DNA of 64,000 nt from Fictibacillus barbaricus (GTDB taxonomy: Bacteria; Bacillota; Bacilli; Bacillales; Fictibacillaceae): NCBI RefSeq assembly GCF_014635025.1, contig NZ_BMCE01000001.1:434001-498000 (forward strand), given 5' to 3'. Numbering within the stretch: the stretch's first letter is position 1; the number at the start of each line of letters is the position of its first letter. The translations under genes and the position numbers were made by a program. The notes beneath the pieces were generated by a model. The model saw nothing but the letters and a program-made list of their open reading frames with translations. It was not told where the DNA came from and did not search any database. Shown here piece by piece: positions 17,365 through 24,968 of the stretch.

Positions 17365-18039
17365 ATGAACAATCATAAGATTGATGCTGTCATTTTTGAC
17401 CTGGACGGCATCATTACAGATACAGCACACTTTCATTTTTTAGCTTGGAAGCAGCTGGCCGAAGAAATAGGTATTTCAATCGATGAGGAATTCAACGAAC
17501 GCCTGAAAGGAATAAGCCGGATGGATTCGTTGGAATTAATTTTGGAAGAAGGAAATCGGCAGCATGATTTCACTTCAATCGAAAAAGAAGAAATGGCTGA
17601 AAGAAAAAATGCTAACTATGTAAATTATCTTGATGAATTAACCCCTGAACATGTACTTCCGGGTATCATGGACTTGATCAAGAGCATTAAAACAGATGGG
17701 ATTCCGATTGGACTTGCATCGGTTTCCAAAAATGCAGAAACCGTTCTGAGAGCATTGAACCTAGTTGAGGCATTCGATTACTGTGCAGATGCATCAAAAA
17801 TAAGCAAATCAAAACCCGACCCTGAGATCTTCTTAACGGCATGTAAAGGGCTGAATGCAGTGCCGGAACGGTCTATCGGTATAGAGGATGCAGTTGCAGG
17901 AGTTGAATCCATTAAGGCAAGCGGCATGTTTGCAGTTGGTGTAGGAAAGCAGCTGTCTAAAGCGGATTACCAATTAATGTCCACAGGCCAGCTTCAGTGG
18001 GAGAAAATAAAAGAAGCATTCAATAAGTGGAACGATTAA
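17365..18039 (+). CDS. pgmB: Beta-phosphoglucomutase (YcjU-like)
   Basis: The 224-aa HAD-superfamily enzyme has nucleophile D12 and acid/base D14 in FDLDGIITDT, the cap region LKGISRMDSLELIL, and the SKSKPDPEIFL and GIEDAVAGVESIKA motifs. It converts beta-glucose-1-phosphate, the product of the GH65 enzyme, to glucose-6-phosphate. ATG 17365 follows GAGGT; an upstream in-frame ATG at 17293 lies inside the kinase gene. It is the last gene of the operon, with a strong terminator 10 bases on. Confidence 0.92.
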   Translation: MNNHKIDAVIFDLDGIITDTAHFHFLAWKQLAEEIGISIDEEFNERLKGISRMDSLELILEEGNRQHDFTSIEKEEMAERKNANYVNYLDELTPEHVLPGIMDLIKSIKTDGIPIGLASVSKNAETVLRALNLVEAFDYCADASKISKSKPDPEIFLTACKGLNAVPERSIGIEDAVAGVESIKASGMFAVGVGKQLSKADYQLMSTGQLQWEKIKEAFNKWND

Positions 18040-18047
18040 AAACAATG

Positions 18048-18076
18048 AAGGAGCGACTATAAGATCGCTCCTTTTT
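18048..18076. terminator. Terminator shared by ycj-like operon and M6 protease gene
   Basis: The stem GGAGCGA / TCGCTCC is followed by a T run and preceded by A residues, so it serves both convergent units. Confidence 0.85.
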
Positions 18077-18082
18077 ATCTGC

Positions 18083-20056
18083 TTATTTCCCTTTCCCTGG
18101 ACCCACTTTATGAACGACAGTAGAAGTTTTGCTGCTATCTGTTTCAGATGTCGATGTAAATGAAAGTTCCGTTGGTTTCGGACCGCTCTCTGCATCAGGA
18201 ATCTTTACATAAACAGGGACTTGAACCGTTTTTCCTGCTTCCACTTCAATCACATTGTGTTCTAACTGAAGCTCCCAACCCGCTTCAGTCTTAGCATTCA
18301 AGCGGATAAGATCAGTCGCTTCACCCGTGTTGGTCACATTAAAGTTATACACCGCAACTCGGCCAGGAACAGCGAACTTTGTCGTGCCTCTCTCTGCTTT
18401 TACGCCGCGATCATAAGGACCTGCGCCATCCATATGTCTAACGCCCACACGGTAGCTTAGTGCACCTTCATCATCCACTTTCTTCTCTAAAATGTAGAAG
18501 TGAAGCCGGTTATGCTCATCCTTATATTCACTGACAACACCCTCTGCAGTTCCAGCTTTAAAAAGGGAGTCGGCTAGCTGCTGAAAGTCTCCTTTTGATA
18601 ACTTCGCTTCCGTTCCATCAGGACGTTTAAAATCGACTTGGTTGATGTCTTCTTTATGAGAATCGATGACCCAGATGTTTGGAGCAGATTCCGAGTTCTT
18701 CGTTTTTGCGAGCAACACGCCAGAATCCGGTGTAAAAGAATCGTAACCTACTTGATCAACGACCTCGATCGTGTAGTTGTCGTACCATTTTGCTCCGCGC
18801 TGCATGTCTGCACGCCAGTCATCTTTTAGCGAGTTCGCCGGTGTTAAATCTTCCATCGCGATATTGATTCCATGTAATCCTGTGCGTCCAAACTCGTCAC
18901 CGGTAGGTACTTCACGCGCAAGGATATCTGCAAAAACAGGACCTGTTTCCGCAAGCTCATCACGATTCAAGCTCAAATACTGATCTTCATCAAGAAAGCC
19001 TTGTTTGATTTTATTACGCAGCATATGGTGGGACGGAGCAGATGCGCCAAGTGGAGAAGGAACCATCCATCTTGTGTGTGGCCCGCCTGGGCCGTTGAAG
19101 CTGCCTCGGCTCATTAGTTCCCACGGACCTGAGTACGTTCGAGAAACTGGATTTGCATAAGGGTTGTTGTAGTTGTCGCCAAGTTTCATGATGTGTCCGA
19201 ACTCATGAGCGAACGTTCCCATCCCATCGTTTTCTCCTTGAATGGAAGTTCCGCCACCAGCACTCGACCAGATGCTTTTCGCCGCATACCAAGATGTCCA
19301 TGGCACATAGCGGGTAACAGCGGAATTCGGCATCTCCGCATATGGCGGTCCGAATGGCTTTGTTACGGATTCAGGCGTTTGGAACATCATCTCTCCTAGC
19401 TCTTGCCACACACCTGATTCGTCATAACCGGCGTGCACGATAAAGCGGAAATCGTATTGTTCACCGGATGCATCAATGTCGGCTTGTGCCTTTTGGATCG
19501 CTTCCGATCTTAAATTTTTACCGGTAAACCCTGCAGGCATGTTCTGCATCTGATTAAATTCGTTGAGGCCATATTGGAATTCGTTGTGGTCCATGCGGTA
19601 TGTTCCGAAAGCATCAAGTTCAACCGCCCACTTTCCATAAGAGTTCTCGCGCCAATATTCATTGATGGTTCTGTAGTTATTGAGTGCTTGAGGTTTGTTC
19701 AAGAAGTCGAGCCAGAACTGACCCATCTGGTCTCTTGGGATATTTCCTGTGTTAATGGGGTTACCTGCAATTTCTGAGCCTTCAGGCTGACTGAGGATAA
19801 ATTCACGGTCTGGAAAATCTACAATGATGAGCGCACCTTTAATGACACGTTCTGGCTGAACATCAGCATTTCGCCAATCGATTCCTGGAACAGGGCGATA
19901 ATCGTTCCACGTCATGTCACGCGGCAGCGTCCACGATTCCTTGTCCACCGGTTCAGGGAACGAAGGCAATCCAGGCTTGTCCGCATAGACGGTGGTTGAG
20001 ACGGTCATGAGAAGCAAACTGAGGGAAAAGGAGGCAAAGGATTTTTTTCTCAACAT
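18083..20056 (-). CDS. Secreted M6-family metalloprotease (immune inhibitor A-like)
   Basis: The 657-aa protein has a Sec signal peptide (positively charged MLRKK, then a hydrophobic core, cleavage near VYA/DK). The zinc motif HEFGH is at 284-288 within GTFAHEFGHIMKLGDNY, and the C-terminal 90 residues look like a beta-sandwich of the NPCBM/alpha-galactosidase-associated type. M6 proteases of the InhA group are extracellular zinc endopeptidases degrading host or environmental proteins. The ribosome site GGGAG lies 11 bases from ATG. A 15-bp palindrome sits upstream. It is monocistronic. Confidence 0.9.
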   Translation of the reverse strand: MLRKKSFASFSLSLLLMTVSTTVYADKPGLPSFPEPVDKESWTLPRDMTWNDYRPVPGIDWRNADVQPERVIKGALIIVDFPDREFILSQPEGSEIAGNPINTGNIPRDQMGQFWLDFLNKPQALNNYRTINEYWRENSYGKWAVELDAFGTYRMDHNEFQYGLNEFNQMQNMPAGFTGKNLRSEAIQKAQADIDASGEQYDFRFIVHAGYDESGVWQELGEMMFQTPESVTKPFGPPYAEMPNSAVTRYVPWTSWYAAKSIWSSAGGGTSIQGENDGMGTFAHEFGHIMKLGDNYNNPYANPVSRTYSGPWELMSRGSFNGPGGPHTRWMVPSPLGASAPSHHMLRNKIKQGFLDEDQYLSLNRDELAETGPVFADILAREVPTGDEFGRTGLHGINIAMEDLTPANSLKDDWRADMQRGAKWYDNYTIEVVDQVGYDSFTPDSGVLLAKTKNSESAPNIWVIDSHKEDINQVDFKRPDGTEAKLSKGDFQQLADSLFKAGTAEGVVSEYKDEHNRLHFYILEKKVDDEGALSYRVGVRHMDGAGPYDRGVKAERGTTKFAVPGRVAVYNFNVTNTGEATDLIRLNAKTEAGWELQLEHNVIEVEAGKTVQVPVYVKIPDAESGPKPTELSFTSTSETDSSKTSTVVHKVGPGKGK

Positions 20057-20078
20057 TAAAGCAACAACTCCCTAATTA

Positions 20079-20093
20079 AATTGTCTGACAATT
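20079..20093 (-). promoter_or_regulatory. Perfect palindrome upstream of the M6 protease gene
   Basis: AATTGTC-T-GACAATT lies 23 bases upstream of the protease start, in the expected promoter or leader region. It may be an operator (inference). Confidence 0.4.
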
Positions 20094-20209
20094 CTATACA
20101 TAACATAGATGATTTTACAATTTCATGTGTTTGAGCTCGATTGTCGAGAGAATGGGAGGGAACACCTATCTTGCTCGACATAAAAAGGAAAATATAAGGA
20201 ATTGTACAC

Positions 20210-20308
20210 ATGAAAATTAGGCTAGAAGACTTAAAAAATATAGCAGGATATCAATTGAAATCGGAGTTTGAATATTGGATAATTAAGGAAGTGCTGGGTA
20301 TGAAATGA
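20210..20308 (+). CDS. Short ORF ahead of the LXG toxin gene
   Basis: The 32-codon frame (MKIRLEDLKNIAGY...) has a fair ribosome site (AAGGA, nine bases upstream) and ends 20 bases before the toxin start. LXG toxin genes are usually preceded by two small helical helper genes; none of normal size is present, and this frame shows no clear resemblance to them. It could be a helper remnant, a leader peptide, or chance. Confidence 0.35.
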   Translation: MKIRLEDLKNIAGYQLKSEFEYWIIKEVLGMK

Positions 20309-20328
20309 ATACATAAGAGAGGGCAACG

Positions 20329-22122
20329 GTGATAATGGGAAGCAAAGTTTATGAAGCATCTACCTTGAAGGCTGCAACCAGAGAACGAGCCCATCAATAT
20401 GAAACGTTACGAGAACAGTTCGAGTCATTAAAAAAAGAGTTTGGTAAGATTGTAGATAACGGTGAATTTCAGGGTCATGGAGCAGAAGCGATCAAAGGAT
20501 TCTATCAAGCACAGATCGATGTGGTCGATGCATGGATCCGGTTCATCGATGTGAACGTTGAATTCTTAAAAGGAATTCCAGGGGACACTGAAGATGCAGA
20601 TCTTTCAGGCGATACCGTGGTTCAGGTTCCGTTTTTAGAGGAAAGTGTGGAACGAGCCGGAAGAACGGCCATAGATAGGGTTGCCGATCAACAAGAAGCC
20701 CTTCAGAACATCTTTAACGGAATCAACGATCTTGTGTCGCTATCGGTATTCTCGAAGGACGCTTTCGATGACCAGATGGCTCAAGCAGAAAAGAAACGAA
20801 GTCAGACCGTTGAGAAAGTAAACACACTCGATCAACAGTTATCTCAAGAATACGCGATCTCACAGAATCAGGAACAGCATATCTATGGTTTGTTCGCTCA
20901 GATGATGGAAGCCACACGCCAAGGCGAAAAGATCTCACCTCTTTATTTTAACGCGGAAGCGTATCATAACAGCGACGTGTATAAGGCGATCGGACAAGCG
21001 GAAGAAGAGACGACTAAATATCTCACCATTAAAAAAGAACAACAAGAATCAAGAGAAATTGCGAAAAAGATGGAAGAGATGGAGAATCGGCCGTGGTATG
21101 AAAAAGGTTGGGACATGGCGTGTACCTTCACTGGAGAAATGACGGGATATTACGATACGATAAGAGCATCAACGGGTGTTGATCCTGTTACAGGACGCAG
21201 GCTTTCCAATGCCGAGCGCATCGCAGCAGGTGGTATGGCAGCTGCAGGCTTCATCCCGGTCATCGGATGGGGTGGAAGGATTGCAAAAGGCGGAAATGCA
21301 ATCTTCAAAACCGTAAAAGGCATGAACGCAGCGGACAACATGCTAGATGCCTATAAAACGACGAAAGGTCTGAGTAATCTTCAGAAAGCGGAGTTTGGAA
21401 TTTATGGTCTCGTTTCGGCCAACGGATTCGGTGAGTACTTTACCGAAAAGGATATGTTCGGAAATGAGCTTACAGAAGAACAGCGAAATCAAAGCTTGTT
21501 CAACGCATTTGCAATCGCGGGAGTAGGCGGTGCAGGTTATGCACTGAACAAAGTCGACGTTGGAAAAGCGATGCAGACCAAATTCCCGCATAGTACGAAG
21601 TATGCGCAGCAGCAAGTGGCAAAAGCTCAAGAACTTCTCAAGACCGTAAAGACAAACATAGGGAATACGCAGATTCCGGTACGATTTAGAGTGGAAGAAG
21701 TCGCAGTTGCAGGGGGCGGCTCTTTTAAAACGATCGCTACGGAAACGAAGACACTAAAAGAGTTGATGATGCAGGCATCGGATTTAGGTAAGGGTACAAG
21801 TAAAGATATTAAGAATTATAGAAAGACATTTTTTGATAAATACCCTGAACTTGAAGGAAGTGTTGTAGTTCATCATGCTATTGAGCAACAAGTTCTAAAA
21901 AAATACCCAAATCTGTTTACACTTGAGGAAATTCATGCTCTAGAAAATCTTAGAGGAATACCCAAAGAAATAAACAGTGATATTCACTTATCAAAAATAA
22001 GAAAAGATTGGAATAGATTTTACAGAAATCACCCAAATCCTACAAAAGAAGAATTAATAAATTATATGATTGAGTTGGATAAAAAACATGGTGAAAACTT
22101 TAATCCACCAGTAAAAAAGTGA
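20329..22122 (+). CDS. LXG-domain polymorphic toxin with HNH-like C-terminus
   Basis: This 597-aa type VII secretion (Esx) substrate has three parts. Residues about 1-210 form the helical LXG targeting domain (KVYEASTLKAATRERAHQY). Residues about 260-330 are a pre-toxin TG domain with GYYDTIRASTGVDPVTGRR and a glycine-rich hydrophobic stretch. The tip (about 510-597) has VVHHAIEQQ, ENLRGIP, HLSKIRKDWNRFYR, a histidine/asparagine pattern that fits an HNH/AHH-type nuclease. It would be delivered into rival bacteria. GTG 20329 and ATG 20335 are both possible starts. From about 21,790 the sequence becomes much more AT-rich, marking the exchangeable toxin tip. The T7 secretion genes are not in the window. 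The immunity gene follows 26 bases on. Confidence 0.85.
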   Translation: MIMGSKVYEASTLKAATRERAHQYETLREQFESLKKEFGKIVDNGEFQGHGAEAIKGFYQAQIDVVDAWIRFIDVNVEFLKGIPGDTEDADLSGDTVVQVPFLEESVERAGRTAIDRVADQQEALQNIFNGINDLVSLSVFSKDAFDDQMAQAEKKRSQTVEKVNTLDQQLSQEYAISQNQEQHIYGLFAQMMEATRQGEKISPLYFNAEAYHNSDVYKAIGQAEEETTKYLTIKKEQQESREIAKKMEEMENRPWYEKGWDMACTFTGEMTGYYDTIRASTGVDPVTGRRLSNAERIAAGGMAAAGFIPVIGWGGRIAKGGNAIFKTVKGMNAADNMLDAYKTTKGLSNLQKAEFGIYGLVSANGFGEYFTEKDMFGNELTEEQRNQSLFNAFAIAGVGGAGYALNKVDVGKAMQTKFPHSTKYAQQQVAKAQELLKTVKTNIGNTQIPVRFRVEEVAVAGGGSFKTIATETKTLKELMMQASDLGKGTSKDIKNYRKTFFDKYPELEGSVVVHHAIEQQVLKKYPNLFTLEEIHALENLRGIPKEINSDIHLSKIRKDWNRFYRNHPNPTKEELINYMIELDKKHGENFNPPVKK

Positions 22123-22148
22123 GTATATATTAGGAAGGACGATAACTA

Positions 22149-22625
22149 ATGATATTATATTTTTTAGAGCCAGAAGTGTCTGGTGGTCATGGTGAACAAA
22201 CAATTTATGGAACAGAAGAAAATGTTGCAAAAGAGGGTATATCAGGGAAAATAAAGTTCTTGCATTATGAGTTTGAGGGGTGGCTAGGAGATGATCTTTT
22301 AGAGTCTACACCAGCCTTTATAGTATCAAGCAATCTAGAAAATGAATTAAAAAAGAGTGAATTTAAAGACTATAAATTAGAAAAATGTCTGATTACTATG
22401 TCCGATGTATTTATGGAACTGTATCCTAATAAAGAAATCCCTTCTTTTACTAGATTTATTCCGCTTGGAACAGTTGAAGTAGAAGGAGAGAACTTCAAAA
22501 ACTGGTCTGGACATCATTTTTGCCTATCGTCAAAAGGAGAGTTAGTAGTAACTAAAAAGGCGTTAGACTTTTTAAAGAAATTTTCAATTAAACATTGTGA
22601 TATTACAAGCCTGACACAATCATAA
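22149..22625 (+). CDS. Putative cognate immunity protein
   Basis: The 158-aa acidic protein has no signal peptide or membrane segment (MILYFLEPEVSGGHGEQTIYG...). Its position directly after the LXG toxin and its matching low GC identify it as the likely immunity protein that binds the nuclease tip. I do not recognise a named immunity family. AAGGA precedes ATG 22149. It could instead belong to an uncharacterised toxin-associated family without immunity function. Confidence 0.6.
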   Translation: MILYFLEPEVSGGHGEQTIYGTEENVAKEGISGKIKFLHYEFEGWLGDDLLESTPAFIVSSNLENELKKSEFKDYKLEKCLITMSDVFMELYPNKEIPSFTRFIPLGTVEVEGENFKNWSGHHFCLSSKGELVVTKKALDFLKKFSIKHCDITSLTQS

Positions 22626-22786
22626 CTTAAATACCTTAGAGGATTCCCTTCCTCTTTCTCATGTTACTTTTACGATACACAATAAATTTGTATCGGTAGT
22701 ACGGGCTAATAACTAACGAAATTAAAGGTGCTCGTTGGTTTAAAGATAGGATAAGTAATGAATTACTTTATATAGCTAACTTTAAA

Positions 22787-22826
22787 GCACTTGATTGCCT
22801 TTTAGGCAACAGGTGTTTTTGTTTTT
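22787..22826 (+). terminator. Terminator after the LXG/immunity pair
   Basis: GCACTTGATTGCC pairs with GGCAACAGGTG (one bulge, one G-T pair), followed by TTTTTGTTTTT. Confidence 0.7.
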
Positions 22827-23106
22827 ATGAGATATTTATTCTTTAAACGATGTACCATCATGAAGTAATGATTTTATGCTTTGTTCGTGTGAAAAGTATG
22901 ATAACCCAGTATATGACATTTTACATGGGAGCACATAATAAACTATTACAAATTGATACATCTGAAGATTATGATATGTTTAAAAGGCGATTTATAATGC
23001 TTTAATTCTTCTATACAACTTTAAATATGAGGGAAATAAAATGAAAACCACAATTAATACAAGTAATTTAGAGTTTTTAGGCGCAGTAGAATACTTGTAA
23101 TATACA

Positions 23107-23150
23107 TAAAAAAACTCGATTTGTATTTTAGTTTTTCGAGGTTTTTCTAT
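23107..23150 (+). terminator. Terminator-like hairpin in the remnant zone
   Basis: An A run and ACTCGA pair with TCGAGGT followed by TTTTT, with a loop of about 19 bases. No intact gene precedes it. Confidence 0.45.
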
Positions 23151-23176
23151 TACAGGTTATTGTCAAATCAAAAACT

Positions 23177-23226
23177 CATGATGGTAAGTAGACATACGAG
23201 ATTCTATACCATCATGGCGTTTTATT
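23177..23226 (+). terminator. Second terminator-like hairpin in the remnant zone
   Basis: The perfect 10-bp arms CATGATGGTA (23177-23186) and TACCATCATG (23207-23216) are followed by GCGTTTTATTTT. It again follows no intact gene. Confidence 0.5.
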
Positions 23227-23463
23227 TTAATACTGGGATAACTAGAAAAGTATGAGAAATGGGCGAGATGACATTTTACATGGTAGGGGTAGTTATAACA
23301 AAGCAGATTTAAAAACTGAAATATAATAAGCTATCAAGTTAAGCAGCAATAAGATTGGGAAGAAGACTGAGAAACTTTACTGTCTTCTTATAAATAATAA
23401 AATTTGAAATAAGTATTAAGAAGATAAAATTATTATGTGATTAATAGATTTGTGAGGATATAT

Positions 23464-23886
23464 ATGGAAAACAAGATACTAAGTATGATTGAAACTTATG
23501 AAGAAGATAACGATTTTTATGGCCCTATAGCCATTGAAAGAATTCATGAGATTGAAAAGGATTTAGAAGTGAAATTCCCTTTAATGTATAAAAACTTTAT
23601 ACAAGGCTATGGTTCTGGTGGAATATGTGGTGTTAATATCTTGGGGATAGAAGGCAATGATGGAGTTTCTGTATTGAAAACGACTGAAAGGTATAGGGAG
23701 CTTGGATTAAGAAAAGACTTAATTGTCATTGAAGATTTAGGTGAATTTATAATGTGTAGTGAAACAGGGGATAATGAGACCATTTTATACTGGGATCGAG
23801 TAGAAAAACAAGAAACAATTAGGTATGATAATTTTCAAGATTATCTTGTAGATACATTTCAAGAAGCAATAGACAACTGGGATTAA
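23464..23886 (+). CDS. SMI1/KNR4 (SUKH) family immunity protein
   Basis: The 140-aa protein has the SUKH pattern: an N-terminal helix with IERIHEIEKDLEVKFPLMYKNFI, then YGSGGICGVNILGI, and the C-terminal FQDYLVDTFQEAI helix. SUKH proteins neutralise nuclease and other polymorphic toxins. ATG 23464 follows GTGAGG; an in-frame start at 23437 is also open. No matching toxin is nearby, so it is an orphan immunity gene. Confidence 0.75.
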   Translation: MENKILSMIETYEEDNDFYGPIAIERIHEIEKDLEVKFPLMYKNFIQGYGSGGICGVNILGIEGNDGVSVLKTTERYRELGLRKDLIVIEDLGEFIMCSETGDNETILYWDRVEKQETIRYDNFQDYLVDTFQEAIDNWD

Positions 23887-23953
23887 TAATTATCTTCTTA
23901 AATTAATGCATTCTAATTCAAAGGTAATATTCTGTGAGTATAATGATTGGTAA

Positions 23954-24269
23954 ATAAATATAAAAAGAAATCTATGGTTAGTTGAATACGAAAATCTCTT
24001 AAATAAAGTTAATGAATTAGAATTTCACGGATTGGTAATTTACAATACTAATTTAAATGATGATAACAACAGAATAATTAGTGCCAATGAAATCTGGCGT
24101 GAAATGAAAATGAATGGGATAGTGATTTTTTTTTATCGGATATTCTAATATTTCTTGGTATTCTTTGATATTGAACTATTTGGAGTTGGATAAACCAAGC
24201 GGGGATGTAGTAGAGGAGTTTGATAGTTTTAATGATATGCTGGAACACGCTTTAAAAAGCGTGTTGTAA
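23954..24269 (+). pseudogene. Frameshifted YrhA/SUKH-like immunity gene
   Basis: Frame 2 reads LVEYENLLNKVNELEFHG...IISANEIWREMKMNGIVIFF up to a T tract at about 24,126-24,134. The product then continues in the next frame as IGYSNISWYSL...ELDKPSGDVVEEF...LEHALKSVL, stopping at 24267-24269. The two parts join into one YrhA-like immunity protein if a single base is gained or lost in the T run. The N-terminus and start codon are missing. It is either true decay or a homopolymer error. Confidence 0.7.
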
Positions 24270-24299
24270 AAATTCAATGGGAGGTTATTAAAACAGTTA

Positions 24300-24768
24300 A
24301 TGTTATTATTTGAAGACTACTTTTCGGAATTACAAACGGATATGGTCGCAATTTGTCTGGAATATGTCGAGAATAATGCTGATGATATCTACATTTATTG
24401 CTCGTATGAACCAAAGATGTATGTATTTGATGTTTTTACAGAATCAATGGCCAAATTGTCCATAAAAACCAACTGAATAACGCTATAAAGGACTCAAATG
24501 ATCAGCATGAGTCGTGTATGATGTTTCAAAAGAGAGGCAAAAAGCACTATTGAAAATTGGTAACGAAAATTTAAAGCTTATTCATAAAAAATGTGAAGAA
24601 TTTAACAGAAAAATGCCAACTGAAATCAAAATGTATTACAATGTAAAACAAAATAAATTAAAAGCAACATATAAATATGAATTGGTGTATTCAAATGATG
24701 AAGAATTACTACCAGATGATATCTTCGATGCATGGTTTGAAGAAGTAAAAGCTAAATTTTTTTCTTAA
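24300..24768 (+). pseudogene. Doubly frameshifted YezG/DUF600-like immunity gene
   Basis: ATG 24300 begins MLLFEDYFSELQTDMVAICL and runs to a T5 run at 24433-24437. There one missing T moves the product into another frame (YRINGQIVHKNQLNNAIKDS). Near 24,511 a second shift, explained by about five extra bases, leads into the last part, YDVSKERQKALLKIG... to PDDIFDAWFEEVKAKFF, ending at 24768. Joined, the protein resembles immunity proteins of the YezG/YxxD kind paired with LXG toxins; the family name is tentative. Only the last 84 codons form an uninterrupted frame. Confidence 0.65.
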
Positions 24769-24916
24769 TTTAAAAAAACGATAGTTATAACTATCATGAA
24801 CGCGTTATAATCTAGAAGTGTAAAAAAATGTATACTTCCAGATAAAGATCGTACAAGCGATAAGAACTTATTAATGAATTTTAGTTGAAAAGCAAGTAGA
24901 TAAAAATTAGTTAACA

Positions 24917-24949
24917 AAAAGCGATTGCCCCAATGGCGATCGCTTTTTT
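24917..24949. terminator. Bidirectional terminator between immunity remnants and lipase gene
   Basis: GCGATTGCC (24921-24929) pairs with GGCGATCGC (24935-24943), with A residues before and T residues after. A further palindrome GATAGTTATAACTATC lies at 24779-24794 with T residues on its minus-strand side. Confidence 0.8.
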
Positions 24950-24968
24950 CTCTTTTATTATTAGTATT

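Larger units (their letters stand above)
22626..23463. other. AT-rich remnant zone of toxin/immunity cassettes
   Basis: No intact gene is visible over 800 bases. Short coding-like fragments remain: an open stretch around 22,719-22,830 (EIKGARWFKDRISNELLY), a fragment ending at 23,005 with QIDTSEDYDMFKRRF, and a 19-codon frame at 23041 with an AGGG ribosome site. The words GACATTTTACATGG recur at about 22,915 and 23,269. Several terminator-like hairpins are spread through it. The picture is of repeated cassette loss in an LXG locus. Confidence 0.5.
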
